A DNA stretch of 64,000 nt, from NCBI GenBank assembly GCA_902786925.1, contig CADAEK010000006.1, forward strand, positions 46,202 to 110,201. Direction: 5' to 3'. This DNA is from an uncultured Bacteroidales bacterium. GTDB lineage: Bacteria > Bacteroidota > Bacteroidia > Bacteroidales > Bacteroidaceae. The notes beneath the pieces were generated by a model that saw only the letters and a program-made list of their open reading frames with translations, did no database searches and was not told the origin of the DNA. Below are positions 18,900-26,825 of this stretch, one piece after another. The translations under genes were made by a program, and so were the position numbers. How positions within the stretch are numbered: position 1 is the stretch's first letter; each line of letters starts with the position of its first letter.

Positions 18900-19715
18900 A
18901 TGACACGCAAAGAACTGATTAACCAAATTTTCACGAAGAAGACCTTCCTGTGTGTGGGTCTCGACACCGACATCAAGAAGATTCCTGAGCACCTGCTGAA
19001 GGAGGAAGACCCCATCTTTGCCTTCAACAAGGCTATCATCGACGCCACAGCACCCTACTGCGTGGCCTACAAGCCCAACCTCGCTTTCTATGAGAGCATG
19101 GGTGTGAAGGGCTGGATTTCGTTCGAGAAGACTATCACGTATCTCAACGAGAACTATCCTCAGCACTTCATCATCGCAGACGCTAAGCGTGGTGACATCG
19201 GCAACACCAGCGCAATGTATGCCCGCACCTTCTTCGAGGAAATCAACCTCGACGCGCTCACAGTGGCTCCCTACATGGGCGAGGACAGCGTGACTCCTTT
19301 CCTGCAGTATGAGGGCAAGTGGGTGATTCTCTTGGCGCTCACTTCCAACAAGGGCAGCCACGACTTCCAACTCACGACCGACGCTAACGGCGAGCGCCTC
19401 TTCGAGAAGGTGCTGAAGAAGAGTCAGGAATGGGGCAATGCCGACAACATGATGTATGTGGTAGGTGCTACACAAGGCCAGATGTTTGAGGACATCCGCA
19501 AGGTGGCTCCCGACCACTTCCTGCTCGTTCCTGGCATCGGCGCACAAGGCGGCAGTCTCGAAGAGGTGTGCAAGTATGGCATGACCAAGGATTGCGGTCT
19601 CATCGTCAACTCCTCACGCGCCATCATCTATGCCGACAAGACCGAAAAGTTTGCCGAAGTGGCTGCTCAAGAGGCCAAGAAAGTGGCTGAGCAAATGGCA
19701 AAACTATTGAGTTGA
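18900..19715 (+). CDS. pyrF: Orotidine 5'-phosphate decarboxylase PyrF
   Basis: Turns OMP into UMP, the last step of de novo pyrimidine synthesis. 271 residues, the longer type 2 (PyrF/mycobacterial-like) form. [13 protein letters not shown] (17-29) binds phosphate and substrate, and [13 protein letters not shown] (92-104) has the catalytic Asp-Lys-Asp set. [10 protein letters not shown] and [11 protein letters not shown] form the phosphate site. ATG 18900 is preferred; the upstream frame to 18819 overlaps the DUF4153 gene. The TGA stop lies inside the first GTTGACA heptamer of the next spacer. Confidence 0.96.
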   Translation: MTRKELINQIFTKKTFLCVGLDTDIKKIPEHLLKEEDPIFAFNKAIIDATAPYCVAYKPNLAFYESMGVKGWISFEKTITYLNENYPQHFIIADAKRGDIGNTSAMYARTFFEEINLDALTVAPYMGEDSVTPFLQYEGKWVILLALTSNKGSHDFQLTTDANGERLFEKVLKKSQEWGNADNMMYVVGATQGQMFEDIRKVAPDHFLLVPGIGAQGGSLEEVCKYGMTKDCGLIVNSSRAIIYADKTEKFAEVAAQEAKKVAEQMAKLLS

Positions 19716-19740
19716 CAACTGTCAACTGTCAACTGTCAAC
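19711..19740. repeat. Short heptamer array between pyrF and the HD gene
   Basis: GTTGACA (19711-19717) is followed by AC and three copies of TGTCAAC (19720-19740). GTTGACA-AC-TGTCAAC is a perfect palindrome. The heptamer provides the pyrF TGA stop, and the array ends 6 bases before the next ATG. The units match those at 17062. Confidence 0.88.
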
Positions 19741-19746
19741 TGAATC

Positions 19747-20964
19747 ATGAAATCTGACAAGATTATCAACGACCCCGTGTTTGGCTTCATCCGCGTGCCT
19801 CGCGGCTTGTTGCTCGACATTGTGCGTCATCCGGCCTTTTACCGTCTCAGCCGCATCAAGCAGTTGGGAGGTGCTAACATTGTCTATCCTGGAGCTCAGC
19901 ACACTCGTTTTCAGCACTCGTTGGGAGCCTTCCACTTGATGGGCAAGGCCATCCTGTCGCTGCAACAGAAGGGACACTTCATCTTCGACAGTGAGGCAGA
20001 AGCGGTGCAGGCAGCCATCTTGCTGCATGATATCGGACACGGGCCGTTCAGTCATGTGCTGGAGCACACCCTCATCAGCGGCATCTGCCACGAGGATATC
20101 TCCCTGATGGTGATGGAGCAGATGAACGAGGAAATGCGTGGACAGCTCTCTCTGGCCATCAAGATATTCAAGGACGAGCACCCGAAACGATTCCTCCACC
20201 AGCTCATCTCGTCGCAGCTCGACATGGACCGTCTGGACTACCTGAAGCGCGATGCGTTCTTCACGGGTGTGAACGAAGCCAATATCGGCTCTTCACGCAT
20301 CATCGACATGCTTGACATGGTTGACGACCAGCTTGTGGTGGACAAGAAAGGCATCTACTCCATCGAGAACTACCTTGTCAGCCGCCGTCTCATGTATTGG
20401 CAGGTATATCTGCACAAGACCTCTGTGGCTGCCGAGCACGTGATGATTAATGCCCTGAAACGCGCCAAGCAGTTGGCACGCCAAGGGGTTGAACTCTTTG
20501 CCTCCCCTGCCCTTCGCTTCTTCCTCTATCAGGAGATGGACCGTCAGACCTTTGTCAGCAATCCTGAGTGTCTGCGCAACTACCTCACTCTGGACGACAA
20601 CGACATCTGGTCGGCCATGAAGGTGTGGTGCTCCCATCCCGACCCCATCCTGTCCTTGCTCAGCCAAGACTTCATCAACCGCCGCATCTTCAAGGTGGAA
20701 ATAAGCGACGAGCCCGTGAACGAAGTGCGCAAACAGGAGAAATTGAACGAATTGGCTCAACGATATGACGTCTCTGTAGAAGACGCCAATCTGCTCATTG
20801 CCAATATAGAGGTGGGACGCGACATGTATAGTCTGGACGATGACCAGATTGAGATTCGATTCAGCGACGGAACCACCCACAACCTCACGGAAGCCAGCGA
20901 TATGCTCAACCCCTCTCTTGCCGCCAAGAAGGTGCGCAAGCACTACTTCTGTTATCAGAGGTAG
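19747..20964 (+). CDS. HD-domain phosphohydrolase (YwfO/dNTPase-like)
   Basis: 405-residue cytoplasmic HD-superfamily protein. The N-terminal motif FRLSRIKQLG-like region (FYRLSRIKQLGGANIVYPGA) and HTRFQHSLG (52-60) are the start of the dGTPase-like family. LLHDIGHGPFSH (93-103) gives the HD metal pair H94/D95, and QLDMDRLDYLKRD supplies the distal Asp. It resembles the YwfO group, whose members are nucleotide phosphohydrolases; the substrate here is unknown. It lies in the pyrF operon, which fits nucleotide metabolism but does not prove it. Confidence 0.85.
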   Translation: MKSDKIINDPVFGFIRVPRGLLLDIVRHPAFYRLSRIKQLGGANIVYPGAQHTRFQHSLGAFHLMGKAILSLQQKGHFIFDSEAEAVQAAILLHDIGHGPFSHVLEHTLISGICHEDISLMVMEQMNEEMRGQLSLAIKIFKDEHPKRFLHQLISSQLDMDRLDYLKRDAFFTGVNEANIGSSRIIDMLDMVDDQLVVDKKGIYSIENYLVSRRLMYWQVYLHKTSVAAEHVMINALKRAKQLARQGVELFASPALRFFLYQEMDRQTFVSNPECLRNYLTLDDNDIWSAMKVWCSHPDPILSLLSQDFINRRIFKVEISDEPVNEVRKQEKLNELAQRYDVSVEDANLLIANIEVGRDMYSLDDDQIEIRFSDGTTHNLTEASDMLNPSLAAKKVRKHYFCYQR

Positions 20965-21002
20965 TGAGGAACGCTTTACACGACCGAAAAGCACTCTAAA
21001 GG

Positions 21003-21094
21003 GCGCACCCTGCGCATGTGATTTCGTGCACCCTACGCTATTATTATTGCGTACCCTGCGTGAAATACCTTGCGCAAGGTGCGCATATTTACCC
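21003..21094. repeat. 23-bp tandem array, four units (family shared with 48191)
   Basis: Units start at 21003, 21026, 21049 and 21072, an exact 23-bp period. The 13-bp core is GCGCACCCTGCGC (variants GTGCACCCTACGC, GCGTACCCTGCGT, GCGCAAGGTGCGC) followed by a 10-bp A/T-rich spacer. The last unit has the core inverted (AAGGTGCGC). The same unit occurs in the array at 48191. Confidence 0.88.
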
Positions 21095-21132
21095 CCTCAC
21101 GAAGTCCATCATAGCATGGACACCTAAAAGAA

Positions 21133-21167
21133 AAGGCGGGAGACCCTCTGCAGGTCTTCCGCCTTAA
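21133..21167. terminator. Bidirectional terminator
   Basis: AAGGCGGGAGACC (21133-21145) pairs with GGTCTTCCGCCTT (21153-21165), 13 pairs with one G-T, loop CTCTGCA. A runs on the left and TTAATTGTT on the right let it serve both the HD gene and the convergent lipoprotein gene. Confidence 0.75.
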
Positions 21168-21190
21168 TTGTTGATGCTTGTGTAACGCTT

Positions 21191-21583
21191 TTATTTACCG
21201 GTATTCAGTTTCCATCGCCCATCGATGCACACTACCTTATCTGTGGTTGCCTTGATGGAACCGTCTCCATAGGTAAGGCTGTAAGACACTTTAGCTGATT
21301 CACCATCCTCGGCCATATCCACCTTGGTAATCTCCAAATCCGAGATGCCACCCTTCTTTTTCAATTCAGGACCCATCTTATCGCGGAGGAAAGCTGCATA
21401 TTGTGCTTTTTCCTCATCGGTGAGGTCTTTCTTAAAGTAGCAGATATCTAACAAGTCCTCATATTTATCGCTCTTTACACAAGACACATAGTTTTCAATC
21501 ACACCCTCAGGCGAGTTTTTGGAACATGACACGAATGCCAGAGTTACGAGCATTAGACTCAATACGCAAAAGATTTTTTTCAT
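21191..21583 (-). CDS. Small DUF4878-type lipoprotein
   Basis: 130 residues. A lipoprotein signal ends at Cys20 (LAFVSC), followed by a mature domain of about 105 residues with features of the DUF4878/SnoaL-like fold: SPEGVIENYVSCVKSDKYEDL at its start and VVCIDGRWKL near the end. Such domains are small cone-shaped folds in periplasmic or outer-membrane lipoproteins of unknown role. The ATG overlaps the stop of the upstream gene by 4 bases (ATGA), so the pair is translationally coupled. Confidence 0.7.
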   Translation of the reverse strand: MKKIFCVLSLMLVTLAFVSCSKNSPEGVIENYVSCVKSDKYEDLLDICYFKKDLTDEEKAQYAAFLRDKMGPELKKKGGISDLEITKVDMAEDGESAKVSYSLTYGDGSIKATTDKVVCIDGRWKLNTGK

Positions 21584-22221
21584 CGGTTTTCAGTTTTTAA
21601 AGGTTGAACAAATATAATATTAGAACACTTTTCAATGTCAGACGGGAACAGGCAATCCCCTTCCTTACACACCACCATGGGCACATCATGCCGTTGCCCA
21701 TCACCCAATTCAATGCCTTGATGCAGATAGGCCTGCCACACCAGTTCGGTACAATAGAGACTTGTCGTGTCGCCCAAGGAATAATCATTGTCAAACTCCA
21801 CCTGCTGTGCTACCTTATCCAATGCATAGGCCACCGCTGCTGCGGCTACGCTGTCAGAACAATTCACTCGCGCCCATGCACCTTTCTCTGCTCGCTCGCT
21901 GGCAAAGAATTCATGCAGAGGTTCTGCCTTCAACACTTCCTTCTCGCCTGCAGGCGCCTCACCTGGTACTGCATGCACCGCCATCCACTCTCCCGAAGCC
22001 TCATCATAGTGAAGCAGCCCTATATGAGAATAGACGGATTGGCTTGCCGCGGTCACCACCTTACTCTCCGCTCCATAGCCACAACGAAAGATGAGATCAC
22101 CCTCTCGAAAATCCTCCTGTCCCGTCAGCACAACGGTCTCGTGCCGCATAGTGCATCCCACCATCAAAATCGACAAGAGCACAAGCCCGTGGGTAAAAAG
22201 GGATTTGGTTAACTTTTTCAT
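21580..22221 (-). CDS. YiiX/YebB-like permuted NlpC/P60 lipoprotein
   Basis: 213-residue lipoprotein with lipidation Cys23 (SILMVGC). The mature part has the circularly permuted papain-like fold of the YiiX group: GDLIFR (41-46), the catalytic His66 in SVYSHIGLL, and the Cys157 motif LYCTELVWQAY. Relatives act as amidases or hydrolases on lipids or cell-wall peptides; the substrate here is unknown. ATG 22221 is chosen because the longer frame to 22314 reads back through the promoter box and overlaps the uvrA promoter. Confidence 0.8.
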   Translation of the reverse strand: MKKLTKSLFTHGLVLLSILMVGCTMRHETVVLTGQEDFREGDLIFRCGYGAESKVVTAASQSVYSHIGLLHYDEASGEWMAVHAVPGEAPAGEKEVLKAEPLHEFFASERAEKGAWARVNCSDSVAAAAVAYALDKVAQQVEFDNDYSLGDTTSLYCTELVWQAYLHQGIELGDGQRHDVPMVVCKEGDCLFPSDIEKCSNIIFVQPLKTENR

Positions 22222-22230
22222 ATTTCGTGC

Positions 22231-22238
22231 CAAATATA
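22231..22238 (-). promoter_or_regulatory. Promoter -7 box of the YiiX-like/DUF4878 pair
   Basis: CAAATATA reads TATATTTG on the minus strand. The ATG is only 10 bases downstream, so the mRNA has almost no leader. It is divergent from the uvrA promoter 65 bases away. Confidence 0.65.
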
Positions 22239-22302
22239 TAGATTTTTTTTCACACACAACATCTTTGCCCTTTATTTTCACCTCCGATTGACGTTTTTTC
22301 TC

Positions 22303-22310
22303 TACCTTTG
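22303..22310 (+). promoter_or_regulatory. Promoter -7 box of uvrA
   Basis: TACCTTTG matches TAnnTTTG. The uvrA ATG at 22320 is 9 bases after it, so the transcript begins only a few bases before the start codon. An in-frame TTG at 22308 lies inside the box and cannot be the start. Confidence 0.65.
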
Positions 22311-22319
22311 CCACCGATT

Positions 22320-25202
22320 ATGAAAAAGTTAGCACAGAAAACGGCTGATTTGAAAGACTACATCAGAGTGCGCGGATGCAGGGTGAACAACCTGAAAAAC
22401 ATCGATGTACAGATTCCCCACAACCAGTTTGTGGTCATCACTGGAGTGAGTGGCAGCGGCAAGTCGTCGCTGGCATTCGACACGCTCTATGCCGAAGGGC
22501 AAAGACGCTATGTAGAGAGCCTTTCCACATACGCTCGCCAATTCCTGGGGCGCATGAGCAAGCCCGACTGCGATTTCATCGAAGGCATCTCACCAGCCAT
22601 CGCCATCGAGCAGAAGGTGAGCAGCCGCAATCCACGCTCCACCGTAGGCACGAGCACAGAAATCTACGACTATCTGCGTATGCTCTATGCCCGCATAGGA
22701 CACACTTTCTCGCCTGTGAGCGGACAAGAGGTCAAGAAGAATACGACAGACGACATCATCCAGAGCATGCTTGAGCATGAAGAGGGGTCGCGACTGATGG
22801 TGATGACTCCGCTGATGATACGCAATGGACGCACCCTGGCTGAGCAGCTTGACATCTATTACAAAACTGGTTTCCAGCGCATCGAGGTGGGTGGCGAGAC
22901 GAAGCGAATTACCGATGTACTGGCTGCACCACCTGCAAGTGCTGAAGGCATGCGCCTCGTTATAGACCGGCTGAAAGTGGCTGATGACAAAGCCACCACA
23001 AACCGCTTGGTGGACTCGGCCAACACGGCACTCTACGAAGGTGACGGACGCTGCATCTTGCAGTTTGAAGATGGTACGGAACGGGAGTTCTCCTTGAAAT
23101 TTGAAGCCGACGGCATCGAGTTCGAAGAGCCAACAGACCAGATGTTCTCCTTCAATTCGCCCGTAGGTGCCTGCCCTGAGTGCGAAGGATATGGACGCAT
23201 CATAGGCATTGACGAAAGCCTTGTGATTCCCGACCCCGAACTCTCTGTTTATGATGGTGCTGTGGCCTGCTGGAAGGGAGAGAAGATGGGAGAATGGAAA
23301 CGGGAATTTGTACGGCGTGCCGAGAAATACGAAGATTTTCCCGTATTCACTCCTTACAGTCAGTTGACCCAAAGGCAAAAGGACGTGCTGTGGCATGGCG
23401 TGTACGAGAAAAACGAATGGGGCAACGTGTCCATCTGCATTGACGAGTTTTTCCGCATGCTGAAAGAGAATCAGTACAAGATACAATATCGAGTGATGCT
23501 GGCACGATACAGAGGCAAGACGGTGTGTCCCACTTGTCACGGACGAAGACTCAAGAAAGAGGCTGAATATGTGAAGATAGGCGGCAAGAGCATCACCGAC
23601 CTCTGCGAGATGCCTATCAGCGAACTGCATGAGTTCTTCCGCACCCTGAAGGTGTCTGCACACGACGCACCGGTTGCCAAACGTCTGTTGGTAGAAATCA
23701 AAAGCCGCCTGCAATTCTTGGTGGACGTGGGACTCAGTTACCTCACCCTCTCACGACTAAGTAACACGCTTTCTGGTGGTGAAAGCCAACGCATCAATCT
23801 GGCGACGAGCCTCGGCTCTTCATTGGTGGGCAGCATGTATATTCTGGATGAGCCCAGCATCGGTCTCCATTCATGCGACACTCAACGCCTGATTCATGTG
23901 CTCCGTGCCCTCCAAAGGCTGGGCAACACCGTCATCGTGGTGGAGCACGACGAGGAAATCATGCGTGCAGCCGACTACATCATCGACATAGGTCCCGACG
24001 CAGGTCGCTTGGGCGGACAAATCATGTTTGCAGGACCTCCACCTAAAGAAACCGATGAGCCTGCCAAGAGCAGAGCATCGAAGTCATCGCAGTCCAGCAA
24101 AGAGACAAAGGCTGCTACCACTTCCCACACCATCGACTATCTCACCGGAGCAGAACAGATACCTATTCCTGAGAGCCGCCGTCCTTGGAACAACTACATC
24201 TGCGTGAAGAACGCTCGTGCCAACAACTTGAAAGGCATTGACGTAAAGTTCCCGCTCAACGTGATGACGTGTGTGACAGGCGTGTCGGGCAGCGGGAAAT
24301 CCACCCTTGTACGCGACATCCTCTACCTGGCCATGAAGCGCTATCTCGGCGAAAGCGCCGACAAGCCCGGACTCTTTGCAAAACTGGAGGGTGACATGGC
24401 AATGGTGAAGCATGTGGATTTCGTCAACCAGAACCCTATCGGCACTTCGTCACGTTCCAACCCTGTGACCTACATCGGCGCATGGGATGAGATTCGCAAA
24501 CTCTTATCCACTCAGCAACTGGCCAAGCAAATGGGCTATACCCCAGCCTATTTCTCCTTCAACGCCGAAGGAGGACGCTGTGAGGAGTGTAAGGGCGAAG
24601 GAACTATCACGGTGGAGATGCAATTCATGAACGACCTCGTGCTGGAGTGTGAGGCATGTCACGGAAAGCGTTTCAAGAGCGACATTCTGGAGGTGACCTA
24701 CCAAGGAATGAATGCGAATGACATGCTGAACATGACCGTCAATCAGGCTGTGGAGTTCTTCACCAAGCACAAGCAGACAAAGATTGTCGGGAAACTAAAG
24801 CCGCTGCAAGACGTAGGTCTCGGCTACATCAAACTCGGACAAACCTCATCCACTCTTTCGGGCGGTGAGAACCAGCGCATTAAACTGGCGTCCTACCTCA
24901 GTCAGGAGAAATCGGAACCTACCTTGTTTATCTTTGACGAGCCAACCACAGGACTGCACTTCCACGACATCCACAAACTGCTGGATGCCTTCAACGCCCT
25001 CATCGCTCGCGGACATACCATCCTCATCATTGAGCACAACATGGACATCATCAAATGTGCCGACCACATCATCGACCTTGGACCAGAAGGAGGACAAGCA
25101 GGCGGCAACCTCGTAACGGAAGGTCCCCCCGAAGAAGTGGCAAAGTGTGCGTATAGCCACACAGGGCAGTTCTTGCAAGATAAATTATACAAAAAGCGTT
25201 AA
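22320..25202 (+). CDS. uvrA: Excinuclease ABC subunit A homologue
   Basis: Damage-recognition ATPase of nucleotide excision repair, 960 residues. Two ABC modules: Walker A GVSGSGKSS (42-50), signature LSGGESQRINLA and Walker B ILDEPSIGLH in the first; GVSGSGKST (about 654-662), LSGGENQRIKLA and IFDEPTTGLH in the second. Zinc motifs are CPECEGYG with CPTCHG, and CEECKGEG with CEACHG. The stretch EMQFMNDLVLECEACHGKRF differs from the usual UvrA form (which I recall as close to [20 protein letters not shown]), as in the second UvrA class, so this may be a paralogue rather than the main UvrA. A Ser/Lys-rich linker (about 590-607) joins the halves. A strong terminator follows. Confidence 0.88.
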   Translation: MKKLAQKTADLKDYIRVRGCRVNNLKNIDVQIPHNQFVVITGVSGSGKSSLAFDTLYAEGQRRYVESLSTYARQFLGRMSKPDCDFIEGISPAIAIEQKVSSRNPRSTVGTSTEIYDYLRMLYARIGHTFSPVSGQEVKKNTTDDIIQSMLEHEEGSRLMVMTPLMIRNGRTLAEQLDIYYKTGFQRIEVGGETKRITDVLAAPPASAEGMRLVIDRLKVADDKATTNRLVDSANTALYEGDGRCILQFEDGTEREFSLKFEADGIEFEEPTDQMFSFNSPVGACPECEGYGRIIGIDESLVIPDPELSVYDGAVACWKGEKMGEWKREFVRRAEKYEDFPVFTPYSQLTQRQKDVLWHGVYEKNEWGNVSICIDEFFRMLKENQYKIQYRVMLARYRGKTVCPTCHGRRLKKEAEYVKIGGKSITDLCEMPISELHEFFRTLKVSAHDAPVAKRLLVEIKSRLQFLVDVGLSYLTLSRLSNTLSGGESQRINLATSLGSSLVGSMYILDEPSIGLHSCDTQRLIHVLRALQRLGNTVIVVEHDEEIMRAADYIIDIGPDAGRLGGQIMFAGPPPKETDEPAKSRASKSSQSSKETKAATTSHTIDYLTGAEQIPIPESRRPWNNYICVKNARANNLKGIDVKFPLNVMTCVTGVSGSGKSTLVRDILYLAMKRYLGESADKPGLFAKLEGDMAMVKHVDFVNQNPIGTSSRSNPVTYIGAWDEIRKLLSTQQLAKQMGYTPAYFSFNAEGGRCEECKGEGTITVEMQFMNDLVLECEACHGKRFKSDILEVTYQGMNANDMLNMTVNQAVEFFTKHKQTKIVGKLKPLQDVGLGYIKLGQTSSTLSGGENQRIKLASYLSQEKSEPTLFIFDEPTTGLHFHDIHKLLDAFNALIARGHTILIIEHNMDIIKCADHIIDLGPEGGQAGGNLVTEGPPEEVAKCAYSHTGQFLQDKLYKKR

Positions 25203-25212
25203 TTTGCCGGAA

Positions 25213-25258
25213 AAAGTGGAAGAATTATTTCGAAAGATTCTTCCACTTTACTTTTTTT
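25213..25258 (+). terminator. Terminator of uvrA
   Basis: AAAGTGGAAGAAT (25213-25225) pairs perfectly with ATTCTTCCACTTT (25237-25249), 13 bp with an 11-nt loop, then ACTTTTTTTT. Confidence 0.85.
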
Positions 25259-25262
25259 TCCG

Positions 25263-25270
25263 TATCTTCG
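25263..25270 (+). promoter_or_regulatory. Probable promoter box of the M64 peptidase gene
   Basis: TATCTTCG differs from TAnnTTTG at one position. It lies 44 bases before the ATG at 25315 and just after the uvrA terminator. A similar TTCG variant is found at 56745. Confidence 0.45.
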
Positions 25271-25314
25271 CCCCACAATACTTATTTTGCTTTAACTAAA
25301 ACTCCATAAAACCG

Positions 25315-26760
25315 ATGATTAGAAAACTGATGATGATTGCCATCGCGGCCTTTTTTAGCCTTTCACAGCACATACAAGCACAGCGATTTGAGGAATACTT
25401 TGAAGATGCAACCCTGAGACTGGATTATATTTTTGCAGGAAACGCAAAGGAACAACACATCTACCTTCAGGAGCTGAAGAAGCAAGACCGATGGGCTGGA
25501 AGAAAAAGCCGTTTGTCGGAAAAGTTCCTGAACGGAAATGGACAACTGACTGTCAAAGACCACGCCACTCAGAGAGTCATCTATATGTGGACATTCTCAA
25601 CCCTCTTCCAAGAGTGGTTGCAATATGATGAAGCGAAGCAAGTGGACAAGGCTTTCGAAACTTCATACAACATCCCCTTCCCGAAATTTCCTGTTGACAT
25701 CACCATCACGCTGACCGACAATCATCAGCAGGTCATGGCACAAATGACCCACTTGGTGAACCCGAAAGATATCCTCATCCGAAAAATAGGAGACAACGGC
25801 ATCCCCTTCCACTATGTCTGGAAGCCTGCTTATGCACAAGGCAGAACCTACGCACAGCCCAACAATAATGAGCCTCGCAATGGCAAGGGACGCAATTTCA
25901 AAGCGACGCCATACGACCCATTCCAAGACGTGGACTTCACCAACTGCGTAGATTTGGCCATCTTGGCTGAAGGCTACACCGAGGCACAGATGGGCAAGTT
26001 CTATCACGACTGCGAGAGAGCGGTGGACGCGCTGTTTGCACGGGAACCCTTTAAGTCACTCAAGAACCGTTTCAATGTGGTGGCTGTAGCAGCTCCATCA
26101 AATGAGGCCGGACCTACCGTGCCACATCTGGACGAATGGCATACATCACCTGCTGGCAGCCACTATGACACCTTCTATACAGACCGCTACTTGATGACAC
26201 AGGACATGCATCAAATCTACGACCTTCTTTCTGGTGTTCCTTTCGAGCATATCATGGTGCTGGTCAATAGCGACACGTATGGCGGTGGCGGCATATTCAA
26301 CCAAGTGACACTCTCCACGAGCGACCACTCTACCTTCAAGGAGGTTTTCGTGCATGAGTTTGGACACAGCTATGCTGGTCTTGCAGACGAATATGCTTAT
26401 GACGATATGGACACAGAGTGGTATCCTGCCGATACAGAACCTTGGGAACCCAACATCACGACGCTGAAGAACTTTGACTCGAAATGGGCTGACCTGATGC
26501 CTAAGAAGCAACCCATCCCTACTCCACTCGACCCCAAAGTGCCTGACTTCAAGAAAATAGACAAGAAAGACGCTAAGGCGATGGAGGCATTGAACCGCAG
26601 CACACAAGTGGTAGGCGTGTTTGAGGGTGCTGGATACCAAAGCAAAGGATGCTACCGTCCTGCTCAGGAGTGCCGCATGAAGATTAACGAAGTGCAAGAC
26701 TTTTGTCCTGTATGCACGCGCGCTATCATCCGCATCACAGACTACTACACCGCACCATAA
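25315..26760 (+). CDS. Secreted M64-family (IgA-type) metallopeptidase
   Basis: 481 residues with a signal peptide (cleavage near IQA-QRFEE, about 23). The N-terminal domain (about 24-150) fits the M64 N-terminal region, and FTNCVDLAILAEGYTEAQMG opens the peptidase domain. The metzincin-like zinc site is HEFGHSYAGLADEY (347-360), with H347, E348 and H351 and Asp358 in the third-ligand region, the pattern of peptidase family M64. Near the C-terminus C-x(6)-C and CPVC pairs (GCYRPAQEC, DFCPVC) may form disulfides. The M64 type member cleaves IgA, but most gut homologues have unknown targets. It starts the block that leads into the SusCD locus, 65 bases before the GH128 gene. Confidence 0.88.
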   Translation: MIRKLMMIAIAAFFSLSQHIQAQRFEEYFEDATLRLDYIFAGNAKEQHIYLQELKKQDRWAGRKSRLSEKFLNGNGQLTVKDHATQRVIYMWTFSTLFQEWLQYDEAKQVDKAFETSYNIPFPKFPVDITITLTDNHQQVMAQMTHLVNPKDILIRKIGDNGIPFHYVWKPAYAQGRTYAQPNNNEPRNGKGRNFKATPYDPFQDVDFTNCVDLAILAEGYTEAQMGKFYHDCERAVDALFAREPFKSLKNRFNVVAVAAPSNEAGPTVPHLDEWHTSPAGSHYDTFYTDRYLMTQDMHQIYDLLSGVPFEHIMVLVNSDTYGGGGIFNQVTLSTSDHSTFKEVFVHEFGHSYAGLADEYAYDDMDTEWYPADTEPWEPNITTLKNFDSKWADLMPKKQPIPTPLDPKVPDFKKIDKKDAKAMEALNRSTQVVGVFEGAGYQSKGCYRPAQECRMKINEVQDFCPVCTRAIIRITDYYTAP

Positions 26761-26825
26761 GCCAAGTGGCACACATTATATATAATATATACTATAAACC
26801 GCACAATTATTAACCCAGTATAATC

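Noticed and set aside
22590..23714. Minus-strand 374-codon frame opposite uvrA
   Set aside because: Shadow of the uvrA coding sequence.
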